A stretch of DNA of 64,000 bases from Siphonodentalium dalli. Lineage: Eukaryota > Mollusca > Scaphopoda > Gadilida > Siphonodentaliidae. Positions 45,426 to 59,900 of this stretch are shown one piece after another. The notes under the pieces are model-generated. The model was not told the origin of the DNA and searched no databases. It saw only the letters and a list, made by a program, of their open reading frames with translations. The stretch is from contig CP136068.1 of NCBI GenBank assembly GCA_032622095.1, positions 1,419,607-1,483,606 on the forward strand, given 5' to 3'. The number at the start of each line of letters is the position of its first letter. Position 1 is the stretch's first letter. Made by a program: the position numbers and the translations under genes.

Positions 45426-48400
45426 GAATTATCAACCATAGGGGGTGTTATGGTGGGAATTATCAACCATAGGGGGTGTTATGGAGGGAATTATAAACCA
45501 TAGTGGGTGTTATGGAGGGAATTATAAACCATAGTGGGTGTTATGGTGGGAATTATCAACCATAGGGGGTGTTATGGTTGGAATTATAAACCATAGGGGG
45601 TGTTATGGAGGGAATTATAAACCATAGTGGGTGTTATGGAGGGAATTATAAACCATAGTGGGTGTTATGGAGGGAATTATAAACCATAGTGGGTGTTATG
45701 GTGGGAATTATAAACCATAGTGGGTGTTATGGAGGGAATTATAAACCATAGGGGGTGTTATGGTGGGAATTATCAACCATAGTGGGTGTTATGGAGGGAA
45801 TTATAAACCATAGGGGGTGTTATGGTGGGAATTATAAACCATAGTGGGTGTTATGGTGGGAATTATAAACCATAGGGGGTGTTATGGTGGGAATTATAAA
45901 CCATAGTGGGTGTTATGGTGGGAATTATAAACCATAGGGGGTGTTATGGAGGGAATTATAAACCATAGGGGGTGTTATGGCGGGAATTATAAACCATAGT
46001 GGGTGTTATGGTGGGAATTATAAACCATAGTGGGTGTTATGGAGGGAATTATAAACCATAGGGGGTGTTATGGAGGGAATTATAAACCATAGTGGGTGTT
46101 ATGGTGGGAATTACCAACCATAGGGGGTGTTATGGAGGGAATTATAAACCATAGTGGGTGTTATGGTGGGAATTACCAACCATAGGGGATGTTATGGTGG
46201 GAATTATCAACCATAGTGGGTGTTATGGAGGGAATTATAAACCATAGTGGGTGTTATGGTGGGAATTATAAACCATAGTGGGTGTTATGGAGGGAATTAT
46301 AAACCATAGTGGGTGTTATGGAGGGAATTATAAACCATAGTGGGTGTTATGGTGGGAATTATAAACCATAGGGGGTGTTATGGAGGGAATTATAAACCAT
46401 AGTGGGTGTTATGGTGGGAATTATAAACCATAGTGGGTGTTATGGAGGGAATTATAAACCATAGGGTGTTATGGAGGGAATTATAAACCATAGTGGGTGT
46501 TATGGAGGGAATTATAAACCATAGGGTGTGTTATAGTGGGAATTATCAACCATAGGGTGTGTTATGGAGGGAATTATAAACCATAGGGGGTGTTATGGAG
46601 GGAATTATAAACCATAGGGGGTGTTATAGTGGGAATTATCAACCATAGGGGGTGTTATAGTGGGAATTATCAACCATAGTGGGTGTTATGGAGGGAATTA
46701 TAAACCATAGGGGGTGTTATAGTGGGAATTATCAACCATAGGGGGTGTTATAGTGGGAATTATCAACCATAGGGGGTGTTATGGAGGGAATTATAAACCA
46801 TAGGGGGTGTTATGGTGGGAATTATAAACCATAGGGGGTGTTATAGTGGGAATTATCAACCATAGTGGGTGTTATGGAGGGAATTATAAACCATAGGGGG
46901 TGTTATGGAGGGAATTATAAACCATAGGGGGTGTTATGGAGGGAATTATAAACCATAGTGGGTGTTATGGTGGGAATTATAAACCATAGGGGGTGTTATA
47001 GTGGGAATTATCAACCATAGTGGGTGTTATGGAGGGAATTATAAACCATAGGGGGTGTTATGGTGGGAATTATAAACCATAGGGGGTGTTATAGTGGGAA
47101 TTATCAACCATAGGGGGTGTTATGGAGGGAATTATAAACCATAGGGGGTGTTATAGTGGGAATTATCAACCATAGTGGGTGTTATGGAGGGAATTATAAA
47201 CCATAGGGGGTGTTATGGTGGGAATTATAAACCATAGGGGGTGTTATGTGGGAATTATAAACCATAGTGGGTGTTATGGTTGGGAATTATAAACCATAGT
47301 GGGTGTTATGGAGGGAATTATAAACCATAGGGGGGTGTTATGGAGGGAATTATAAACCATAGGGGGTGTGTTATGGAGGGAATTATAAACCATAGTGGGT
47401 GTTATGGAGGGAATTATAAACCATAGGGGGTGTTATGGTGGGAATTATCAACCATAGGGGGTGTTATGGAGGGAATTATCAACCATAGTGGGTGTTATGA
47501 TGGGAATTATCAACCATAGTGGGTGTTATGGAGGGAATTATAAACCATAGTGTGTGTTATGGTGGGAATTATAAACCATAGGGGGTGTTATGGTGGGAAT
47601 TATCAACCATAGGGGGTGTTATGGAGGGAATTATAAACCATAGTGGGTGTTATGGAGGGAATTATAAACCATAGTGGGTGTTATGGAGGGAATTATCAAC
47701 ATAGGGGGTGTTATGGTGGGAATTATAAACCATAGTGGGTGTTATGGAGGGAATTATAAACCATAGTGGGTGTTATGGTGGGAATTACCAACCATAGAGG
47801 GTGTTATGGTGGGAATTACCAACCATAGAGGGTGTTATGGTGGGAATTATCAACCATAGTGTGTGTTATGGTTGGGAATTATAAACCATAGTGGGTGTTA
47901 TGGAGGGAATTATAAACCATAGTGGGGTGTTATGGTGGGAATTATAAACCATAGTGGGTGTTATGGTGGGAATTATAAACCATAGGGGGTGTTATGGAGG
48001 GAATTATAAACCATAGGGGGTGTTATGGAGGGAATTATAAACCATAGTGGGTGTTATGGTTGGGAATTATAAACCATAGGAGGTGTTATGGTGGGAATTA
48101 TAAACCATAGGGGGTGTTATGGAGGGAATTATAAACCATAGTGGGTGTTATGGAGGGAATTATAAACCATAGTGGGTGTTATGGAGGGAATTATAAACCA
48201 TAGTGGGTGTTATGGAGGGAATTATAAACCATAGTGGGTGTTATGGTGGGAATTATAAACCATAGTGGGTGTTATGGTGGGAATTATAAACCATAGTGGG
48301 GTGTTATGGTGGGAATTATAAACCATAGGGGGTGTTATGGTGGGAATTATAAACCATAGGGGGTGTTATGGTGGGAATTATAAACCATAGTGGGTGTTAT

Positions 48401-51225
48401 GGTGGGAATTATAAACCATAGTGGGGTGTTATGGTGGGAATTATAAACCATAGTGGGGTGTTATGGTGGGAATTATAAACCATAGTGGGTGTTATGGTGG
48501 GAATTATAAACCATAGGGGGTGTTATGGTTGGGAATTATAAACCATAGTGGGTGTTATGCTTGGAATTATAAACCATAGTGGGTGTTATGGTGGGAATTA
48601 TCAACCATAGTGGGTGTTATGGTGGGAATTATAAACCATAGTGGGTGTTATGGTGGGAATTATAAACCATAGTGGGGTGTTATGGTGGGAATTATAAACC
48701 ATAGGGGGGTGTTATGGTTGGGAATTATAAACCATAGTGGGTGTTATGGTGGGAATTATAAACCATAGTGGGGTGTTATGGTGGGAATTATAAACCATAG
48801 GGGGGTGTTATGGTTGGGAATTATAAACCATAGTGGGTGTTATGGAGGGAATTATAAACCATAGTGGGTGTTATGGTTGGAATTATAAACCATAGTGGGT
48901 GTTATGGAGGGAATTATAAACCATAGTGGGTGTTATGGTTGGGAATTATAAACCATAGGGGGGTGTTATGGTGGGAATTATAAACCATAGTGGGTGTTAT
49001 GGTGGGAATTATAAACCATAGTGGGTGTTATGGTGGGAATTATCAACCATAGGGGGTGTTATGGTGGGAATTATAAACCATAGTGGGTGTTATGGTCGGA
49101 ATTATCAACCATAGGGGGTGTTATGGTGGGAATTATAAACCATAGGGGGTGTTATGGTGGGAATTATAAACCATAGTGGGTGTTATGGTTGGGAATTATA
49201 AACCATAGTGGGTGTTATGGTTGGGAATTATAAACCATAGTGGGTGTTATGGTGGGAATTATAAACCATAGTGGGTGTTATGGTTGGGAATTATAAACCA
49301 TAGTGGGTGTTATGGAGGGAATTATAAACCATAGTGGGTGTTATGGTTGGGAATTATAAACCATAGGGGGGTGTTATGGTGGGAATTATAAACCATAGTG
49401 GGTGTTATGGTGGGAATTATAAACCATAGTGGGTGTTATGGTGGGAATTATAAACCATAGTGGGTGTTATGGTTGGGAATTATAAACCATAGGGGGTGTT
49501 ATGGTGGGAATTATAAACCATAGGGGGTGTTATGGAGGGAATTATAAACCATAGTGGGTGTTATGGTGGGAATTATAAACCATAGTGGGTGTTATGGTGG
49601 GAATTATAAACCATAGTGGGTGTTATGGTTGGGAATTATAAACCATAGTGGGTGTTATGGAGGGAATTATAAACCATAGTGGGTGTTATGGTGGGAATTA
49701 TAAACCATAGTGGGTGTTATGGAGGGAATTATAAACCATAGTGGGTGTTATGGTGGGAATTATAAACCATAGTGGGTGTTATGGAGGGAATTATAAACCA
49801 TAGGGGGGTGTTATGGTTGGGAATTATAAACCATAGGGGGGTGTTATGGTTGGGAATTATAAACCATAGTGGGTGTTATGCTTGGAATTATAAACCATAG
49901 TGGGTGTTATGGTGGGAATTATCAACCATAGGGGGTGTTATGGTGGGAATTATAAACCATAGTGGGTGTTATGGTGGGAATTATAAACCATAGTGGGTGT
50001 TATGGTGGGAATTATAAACCATAGTGGGGTGTTATGGTGGGAATTATAAACCATAGGGGGGTGTTATGGTTGGGAATTATAAACCATAGTGGGTGTTATG
50101 GAGGGAATTATAAACCATAGTGGGTGTTATGGTTGGAATTATAAACCATAGTGGGTGTTATGGAGGGAATTATAAACCATAGTGGGTGTTATGGTTGGGA
50201 ATTATAAACCATAGTGGGTGTTATGGAGGGAATTATCAAACATAGGGGGTGTTATGGTTGGAATTATAAACCATAGGGGGGTGTTATGGTTGGAATTATC
50301 AACCATAGGGGGTGTTATGCTTGGGAATTATAAACCATAGGGGGGTGTTATGGTTGGGAATTATAAACCATAGGGGGGTGTTATGCTTGGAATTATAAAC
50401 CATAGTGGGTGTTATGGAGGGAATTATAAACCATAGTGGGTGTTATGGAGGGAATTATAAACCATAGTGGGTGTTATGGTGGGAATTATTAACCATAGGG
50501 TGTGTTATGGTGGGAGTTATCAACCATAGGGGGTGTTATGGTGGGAATTATCAACCATAGGGGGTGTTATGGTGGGAATTATCAACCATAGGGGGTGTTA
50601 TGGTGGGAATTATCAACCATAGAGGGTGTTATGGTGGGAATTATCAACCATAGGGGGTGTTATAGTGGGAATTATCAACCATAGGGGGTGTTATGGTGGG
50701 AATTACCAACCATAGGGGATGTTATGGTGGGAATTATCAACTATAGGGGTGTTATGGTGGGAATTATCAAACATAGGGTGTGTTATGGTGGGAATTATCA
50801 ACCATAGTGGGTGTTATGGTGGGAATTATCAACCATAGGGGGTGTTATGGTGGGAATTATCAACCATAGGGGGTGTTATGGTGGGAATTATCAACCATAG
50901 GGGGTGTTATGGTGGGAATTACCAATCATAGGGGGTGTTATGGTGGGAATTATCAACCATAGGGGGTGTTATGGTGGGAATTATCAACCATAGTGTGTGT
51001 TATAGTGGGAATTATCAACCATAGTGGGTGTTATGGTGGGAATTATCAACCATAGGGGGTGTTATGGTGGGAATTATCAACCATAGGGGGTGTTATGGTG
51101 GGAATTATCAACCATAGGGGGTGTTATGGTGGGAATTATCAACCATAGTGTGTGTTATAGTGGGAATTATCAACCATAGTGGGTGTTATGGTGGGAATTA
51201 TCAACCATAGGGGGTGTTATGGTGG
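45426..51225 (+). repeat. 5.8 kb tandem duplication, copy 1
   Basis: Markers recur downstream with offset 5,800 and, after a 62 bp (two-unit) difference near 47.25 kb, with offset 5,738. Pairs: ATTACCAACC near 46,111 and 51,911; the short unit ATAGGGTGTT at 46,461 and 52,261; GGGGGTGTG at 47,362 and 53,100; the one-base-deleted TCAACATAG near 47,701 and 53,439; CTATAGGGG at 50,741 and 56,479. The copy runs from ATAAACC-rich DNA at its left into almost pure ATCAACC/GTGGG units from about 50.5 kb. Confidence 0.85.
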
Positions 51226-54200
51226 GAATTACCAACCATAGGGGGTGTTATGGTGGGAATTATCAACCATAGGGGGTGTTATGGAGGGAATTATAAACCA
51301 TAGTGGGTGTTATGGAGGGAATTATAAACCATAGTGGGTGTTATGGTGGGAATTATCAACCATAGGGGGTGTTATGGTTGGAATTATAAACCATAGGGGG
51401 TGTTATGGAGGGAATTATAAACCATAGTGGGTGTTATGGAGGGAATTATAAACCATAGTGGGTGTTATGGAGGGAATTATAAACCATAGTGGGTGTTATG
51501 GTGGGAATTATAAACCATAGTGGGTGTTATGGAGGGAATTATAAACCATAGGGGGTGTTATGGTGGGAATTATCAACCATAGTGGGTGTTATGGAGGGAA
51601 TTATAAACCATAGGGGGTGTTATGGTGGGAATTATAAACCATAGTGGGTGTTATGGTGGGAATTATAAACCATAGGGGGTGTTATGGTGGGAATTATAAA
51701 CCATAGTGGGTGTTATGGTGGGAATTATAAACCATAGGGGGTGTTATGGAGGGAATTATAAACCATAGGGGGTGTTATGGCGGGAATTATAAACCATAGT
51801 GGGTGTTATGGTGGGAATTATAAACCATAGTGGGTGTTATGGAGGGAATTATAAACCATAGGGGGTGTTATGGAGGGAATTATAAACCATAGTGGGTGTT
51901 ATGGTGGGAATTACCAACCATAGGGGGTGTTATGGAGGGAATTATAAACCATAGTGGGTGTTATGGTGGGAATTACCAACCATAGGGGATGTTATGGTGG
52001 GAATTATCAACCATAGTGGGTGTTATGGAGGGAATTATAAACCATAGTGGGTGTTATGGTGGGAATTATAAACCATAGTGGGTGTTATGGAGGGAATTAT
52101 AAACCATAGTGGGTGTTATGGAGGGAATTATAAACCATAGTGGGTGTTATGGTGGGAATTATAAACCATAGGGGGTGTTATGGAGGGAATTATAAACCAT
52201 AGTGGGTGTTATGGTGGGAATTATAAACCATAGTGGGTGTTATGGAGGGAATTATAAACCATAGGGTGTTATGGAGGGAATTATAAACCATAGTGGGTGT
52301 TATGGAGGGAATTATAAACCATAGGGTGTGTTATAGTGGGAATTATCAACCATAGGGTGTGTTATGGAGGGAATTATAAACCATAGGGGGTGTTATGGAG
52401 GGAATTATAAACCATAGGGGGTGTTATAGTGGGAATTATCAACCATAGGGGGTGTTATAGTGGGAATTATCAACCATAGTGGGTGTTATGGAGGGAATTA
52501 TAAACCATAGGGGGTGTTATAGTGGGAATTATCAACCATAGGGGGTGTTATAGTGGGAATTATCAACCATAGGGGGTGTTATGGAGGGAATTATAAACCA
52601 TAGGGGGTGTTATGGTGGGAATTATAAACCATAGGGGGTGTTATAGTGGGAATTATCAACCATAGTGGGTGTTATGGAGGGAATTATAAACCATAGGGGG
52701 TGTTATGGAGGGAATTATAAACCATAGGGGGTGTTATGGAGGGAATTATAAACCATAGTGGGTGTTATGGTGGGAATTATAAACCATAGGGGGTGTTATA
52801 GTGGGAATTATCAACCATAGTGGGTGTTATGGAGGGAATTATAAACCATAGGGGGTGTTATGGTGGGAATTATAAACCATAGGGGGTGTTATAGTGGGAA
52901 TTATCAACCATAGGGGGTGTTATGGAGGGAATTATAAACCATAGGGGGTGTTATAGTGGGAATTATCAACCATAGTGGGTGTTATGGAGGGAATTATAAA
53001 CCATAGGGGGTGTTATGGTGGGAATTATAAACCATAGTGGGTGTTATGGAGGGAATTATAAACCATAGGGGGGTGTTATGGAGGGAATTATAAACCATAG
53101 GGGGTGTGTTATGGAGGGAATTATAAACCATAGTGGGTGTTATGGAGGGAATTATAAACCATAGGGGGTGTTATGGTGGGAATTATCAACCATAGGGGGT
53201 GTTATGGAGGGAATTATCAACCATAGTGGGTGTTATGATGGGAATTATCAACCATAGTGGGTGTTATGGAGGGAATTATAAACCATAGTGTGTGTTATGG
53301 TGGGAATTATAAACCATAGGGGGTGTTATGGTGGGAATTATCAACCATAGGGGGTGTTATGGAGGGAATTATAAACCATAGTGGGTGTTATGGAGGGAAT
53401 TATAAACCATAGTGGGTGTTATGGAGGGAATTATCAACATAGGGGGTGTTATGGTGGGAATTATAAACCATAGTGGGTGTTATGGAGGGAATTATAAACC
53501 ATAGTGGGTGTTATGGTGGGAATTATCAACCATAGAGGGTGTTATGGTGGGAATTACCAACCATAGAGGGTGTTATGGTGGGAATTATCAACCATAGTGT
53601 GTGTTATGGTTGGGAATTATAAACCATAGTGGGTGTTATGGAGGGAATTATAAACCATAGTGGGGTGTTATGGTGGGAATTATAAACCATAGTGGGTGTT
53701 ATGGTGGGAATTATAAACCATAGGGGGTGTTATGGAGGGAATTATAAACCATAGGGGGTGTTATGGAGGGAATTATAAACCATAGTGGGTGTTATGGTTG
53801 GGAATTATAAACCATAGGAGGTGTTATGGTGGGAATTATAAACCATAGGGGGTGTTATGGAGGGAATTATAAACCATAGTGGGTGTTATGGAGGGAATTA
53901 TAAACCATAGTGGGTGTTATGGAGGGAATTATAAACCATAGTGGGTGTTATGGAGGGAATTATAAACCATAGTGGGTGTTATGGTGGGAATTATAAACCA
54001 TAGTGGGTGTTATGGTGGGAATTATAAACCATAGTGGGGTGTTATGGTGGGAATTATAAACCATAGGGGGTGTTATGGTGGGAATTATAAACCATAGGGG
54101 GTGTTATGGTGGGAATTATAAACCATAGTGGGTGTTATGGTGGGAATTATAAACCATAGTGGGGTGTTATGGTGGGAATTATAAACCATAGTGGGGTGTT

Positions 54201-56990
54201 ATGGTGGGAATTATAAACCATAGTGGGTGTTATGGTGGGAATTATAAACCATAGGGGGTGTTATGGTTGGGAATTATAAACCATAGTGGGTGTTATGCTT
54301 GGAATTATAAACCATAGTGGGTGTTATGGTGGGAATTATCAACCATAGTGGGTGTTATGGTGGGAATTATAAACCATAGTGGGTGTTATGGTGGGAATTA
54401 TAAACCATAGTGGGGTGTTATGGTGGGAATTATAAACCATAGGGGGGTGTTATGGTTGGGAATTATAAACCATAGTGGGTGTTATGGTGGGAATTATAAA
54501 CCATAGTGGGGTGTTATGGTGGGAATTATAAACCATAGGGGGGTGTTATGGTTGGGAATTATAAACCATAGTGGGTGTTATGGAGGGAATTATAAACCAT
54601 AGTGGGTGTTATGGTTGGAATTATAAACCATAGTGGGTGTTATGGAGGGAATTATAAACCATAGTGGGTGTTATGGTTGGGAATTATAAACCATAGGGGG
54701 GTGTTATGGTGGGAATTATAAACCATAGTGGGTGTTATGGTGGGAATTATAAACCATAGTGGGTGTTATGGTGGGAATTATCAACCATAGGGGGTGTTAT
54801 GGTGGGAATTATAAACCATAGTGGGTGTTATGGTCGGAATTATCAACCATAGGGGGTGTTATGGTGGGAATTATAAACCATAGGGGGTGTTATGGTGGGA
54901 ATTATAAACCATAGTGGGTGTTATGGTTGGGAATTATAAACCATAGTGGGTGTTATGGTTGGGAATTATAAACCATAGTGGGTGTTATGGTGGGAATTAT
55001 AAACCATAGTGGGTGTTATGGTTGGGAATTATAAACCATAGTGGGTGTTATGGAGGGAATTATAAACCATAGTGGGTGTTATGGTTGGGAATTATAAACC
55101 ATAGGGGGGTGTTATGGTGGGAATTATAAACCATAGTGGGTGTTATGGTGGGAATTATAAACCATAGTGGGTGTTATGGTGGGAATTATAAACCATAGTG
55201 GGTGTTATGGTTGGGAATTATAAACCATAGGGGGTGTTATGGTGGGAATTATAAACCATAGGGGGTGTTATGGAGGGAATTATAAACCATAGTGGGTGTT
55301 ATGGTGGGAATTATAAACCATAGTGGGTGTTATGGTGGGAATTATAAACCATAGTGGGTGTTATGGTTGGGAATTATAAACCATAGTGGGTGTTATGGAG
55401 GGAATTATAAACCATAGTGGGTGTTATGGTGGGAATTATAAACCATAGTGGGTGTTATGGAGGGAATTATAAACCATAGTGGGTGTTATGGTGGGAATTA
55501 TAAACCATAGTGGGTGTTATGGAGGGAATTATAAACCATAGGGGGGTGTTATGGTTGGGAATTATAAACCATAGGGGGGTGTTATGGTTGGGAATTATAA
55601 ACCATAGTGGGTGTTATGCTTGGAATTATAAACCATAGTGGGTGTTATGGTGGGAATTATCAACCATAGGGGGTGTTATGGTGGGAATTATAAACCATAG
55701 TGGGTGTTATGGTGGGAATTATAAACCATAGTGGGTGTTATGGTGGGAATTATAAACCATAGTGGGGTGTTATGGTGGGAATTATAAACCATAGGGGGGT
55801 GTTATGGTTGGGAATTATAAACCATAGTGGGTGTTATGGAGGGAATTATAAACCATAGTGGGTGTTATGGTTGGAATTATAAACCATAGTGGGTGTTATG
55901 GAGGGAATTATAAACCATAGTGGGTGTTATGGTTGGGAATTATAAACCATAGTGGGTGTTATGGAGGGAATTATCAAACATAGGGGGTGTTATGGTTGGA
56001 ATTATAAACCATAGGGGGGTGTTATGGTTGGAATTATCAACCATAGGGGGTGTTATGCTTGGGAATTATAAACCATAGGGGGGTGTTATGGTTGGGAATT
56101 ATAAACCATAGGGGGGTGTTATGCTTGGAATTATAAACCATAGTGGGTGTTATGGAGGGAATTATAAACCATAGTGGGTGTTATGGAGGGAATTATAAAC
56201 CATAGTGGGTGTTATGGTGGGAATTATTAACCATAGGGTGTGTTATGGTGGGAGTTATCAACCATTGGGGGTGTTATGGTGGGAATTATCAACCATAGGG
56301 GGTGTTATGGTGGGAATTATCAACCATAGGGGGTGTTATGGTGGGAATTATCAACCATAGAGGGTGTTATGGTGGGAATTATCAACCATAGGGGGTGTTA
56401 TAGTGGGAATTATCAACCATAGGGGGTGTTATGGTGGGAATTACCAACCATAGGGGATGTTATGGTGGGAATTATCAACTATAGGGGTGTTATGGTGGGA
56501 ATTATCAAACATAGGGTGTGTTATGGTGGGAATTATCAACCATAGTGGGTGTTATGGTGGGAATTATCAACCATAGGGGGTGTTATGGTGGGAATTATCA
56601 ACCATAGGGGGTGTTATGGTGGGAATTATCAACCATAGGGGGTGTTATGGTGGGAATTACCAATCATAGGGGGTGTTATGGTGGGAATTATCAACCATAG
56701 GGGGTGTTATGGTGGGAATTATCAACCATAGTGTGTGTTATAGTGGGAATTATCAACCATAGTGGGTGTTATGGTGGGAATTATCAACCATAGGGGGTGT
56801 TATGGTGGGAATTATCAACCATAGGGGGTGTTATGGTGGGAATTATCAACCATAGGGGGTGTTATGGTGGGAATTATCAACCATAGTGTGTGTTATAGTG
56901 GGAATTATCAACCATAGTGGGTGTTATGGTGGGAATTATCAACCATAGGGGGTGTTATGGTGGGAATTACCAACCATAGGGGGTGTTATG
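51226..56990 (+). repeat. 5.8 kb tandem duplication, copy 2
   Basis: Second copy directly adjoining the first. The family composition jumps back at 51.27 kb from ATCAACC units to the ATAAACC-rich pattern of 45.47 kb and then repeats the whole gradient. Differences from copy 1 are a missing pair of units near 53.02 kb and isolated substitutions such as CCATTGGGG near 56,264 where copy 1 has CCATAGGGG. The right edge is where the order of ATTACC units stops matching, at about 56.99 kb. Confidence 0.85.
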
Positions 56991-59900
56991 GTGGGAATTA
57001 CCAACCATAGGGGGTGTTATGGTGGGAATTATCAACCATAGGGGGTGTTATGGTGGGAATTATCAACCATAGTGTGTGTTATAGTGGGAATTATCAACCA
57101 TAGGGGATATTATGGTGGGAATTATCAACCATAGGGTGTTATGGTGGGAATAATCAACCATAGGGGGTGTTATGGTGGGAATTATCAACCATAGTGGATG
57201 TTATGGTGGGAATTACCAACCATAGGGGGTGTTATGGTGGGAATTACCAACACAGGGGGTGTTATGGTGGGAATTATCAACCATAGGGGGTGTTATAGTG
57301 GGAATTATCAACAATAGGGGATATTATGGTGGGAATTATCAACCATAGGGTTTTATGGTGGGAATAATCAACCATAGATGATGTTATGGTGGGAATTACC
57401 AACCATAGATGATGTTATGGTGGGAATTACCAACCATAGGGGGTGTTATGGTGGGAATTATCAACCATAGGGGGTGTTATGGTGGGAATTATCAACCATA
57501 TGGGGTGTTATGGTGGGAATTATCAACCATAGGGGTGTTATGGTGGGAATTATCAACCATAGGGGGTGTTATGGTGGGAATTATCAACCATAGGGGTGTT
57601 ATTGTGGAAATTATCAACCATAGGGGGTGTTATGGTGGGAATTATCAAACATAGGGTGTGTTATGGTGGGAATTATCAACCATAGGGGGTGTTATGGTGG
57701 GAATTATCAACCATAGGGGGTGTTATGGTGGGAATTATCAACCATAGGGGGTGTTATGGTGGGAATTATCAACCATAGGGGGTGTTATGGTGGGAATTAT
57801 CAACCATAGGGGATGTTATGGTGGGATTTATCAACCATAGGGGATGTTATGGTGGGAATTATCAACCATATGGGGTGTTATGGTGGGAATTATCAAACAT
57901 AGGGTGTGTTATGGTGGGAATTATCAACCATAGGGGGTGTTATGGTGGGAATTATCAACCATAGGGGGTGTTATGGTGGGAATTATCAACCATAGGGGGT
58001 GTTATTGTGGGACTTATCAACTATAGTGGTTGTTATGGTGGGATTTATCAACCATAGGGGATGTTATGGTGGGAATTATCAACCATAGGGGTGTTATGGT
58101 GGGAATTATCAACCATAGGGGGTGTTATGGTGGGAATTATCAACCATAGGTGGTGTTATGGTGGGAATTATCAACCATAGAGGATGTTATGGTGGGAATT
58201 ATCAACCATAGGGGGTGTTATGGTGGGAATTATCAACCATAGGGGGCGTTATGGTGGGAATTATAAACATAGGGTGTTATGGTGGGAATTATCAACCATA
58301 GGGGGTGTTATGGTGGGAATTATCAACCATGGGGGTGTTATGGTGGGAATTATCAAACATAGGGTGTGTTATGGTGGGAATTATAAACCATAGGGGGTGT
58401 TATGGTGGGAATTATCAACCATAGGGGGTGTTATGGTGGGAATTATCAACCATGGGGGTGTTATGGTGGGAATTATAAACCATAGTGGGTGTTATATTGG
58501 GAATTATCAACCATATGGGGTGTTATGATGGGAATTATCAACCATAGGGGTGTTATGGTGAGAATTATCAACCATAGGGTGTGTTATGATGTGAATTATC
58601 AACCATAGGGGGTGTTATGGTGGGAATTATCAACCATAGGGGGTGTTATGATGGGAATTATCAACCATAGGGGTGTTATGATGGGAATTATCAACCATAG
58701 GGGGTGTTATGGAGGGAATTATAAACCATAGGGGGTGTTATGGATGGGAATTATAAACCATAGTGGGTGTTATGGAGGGAATTATAAACCATAGTGGGTG
58801 TTATGGTGGGAATTATCAACAATAGGGGGTGTTATGGATGGAATTATCAACCATAGGGGGTGTTATGGTGGGAATTATTATCCATGGGGATGTTATGGTG
58901 GGAATTATCAACCATAGTGGGTGTTATGGTGGGAATTATCAACAATAGGGGGTGTTATGATGGGAATTATCAACCATAGTGGGTGTTATGGTGGGAATTA
59001 TCAACCATAGGGGGTGTTATGGTGGGAATTATTAACCATGGGGATGTTATGGTGGGAATTACCAACCATAGGGGATGTTATGGTGGGAATTATCAACAAT
59101 ATGGGGTGTTATGATGGGAATTATCAACCATAAGGGGTGTTATGGTGGGAATTATCAACCATAGGGGGTGTTATGGTGGGAATTATCAACCATAGGGGGT
59201 GTTATGGTGGGAATTATCAACCATAGGGGGTGTTATAGTGGGAATTATCAACCATAGGGGGTGTTATGGTGGGAATTATCAACCATAGGGGGTGTTATGG
59301 TGGGAATTATCAACCATAGGGTGTGTTATGGTGGGAATTATCAACCATAGGGGGTGTTATGGTGGGAATTATCAACCATAGGGATGTTATGGTGGGAATT
59401 ATCAACCATAGGGGGTGTTATGGAGGGAATTATCAACCATAGGGGGTGTTATGGTGGGAATTATCAACCATAGGGATGTTATGGTGGGAATTATCAACCA
59501 TATGGGGTGTTATGGTGGGAATTACCAACCATAGTGGGTGTTATGGTAGGAATTATCAACCATAGTGGGTGTTATGATGGGAATTATCAACCATAGGGGG
59601 TGTTATGGTGGGAATTATCAACCATAGGGGGTGTTATGGAGGGAATTATCAACCATAGGGGGTGTTATGATGGGAATTATCAACCATAGGGTGTGTTATG
59701 GTGGGAATTATCAACCATAGTGGGTGTTATGGAGGGAATTATCAACCATAGTGGGTGTTATGTTGTGAACTATCAACCATAGGGGGTGTTATGGTGGGAA
59801 TTATCAACCATAGGGGTGTTATGGTGGGAATTATCAACCATAGGGTGTGTTATGATGTGAATTATCAACCATAGGGGGTGTTATGGTGGGAATTATCAAC

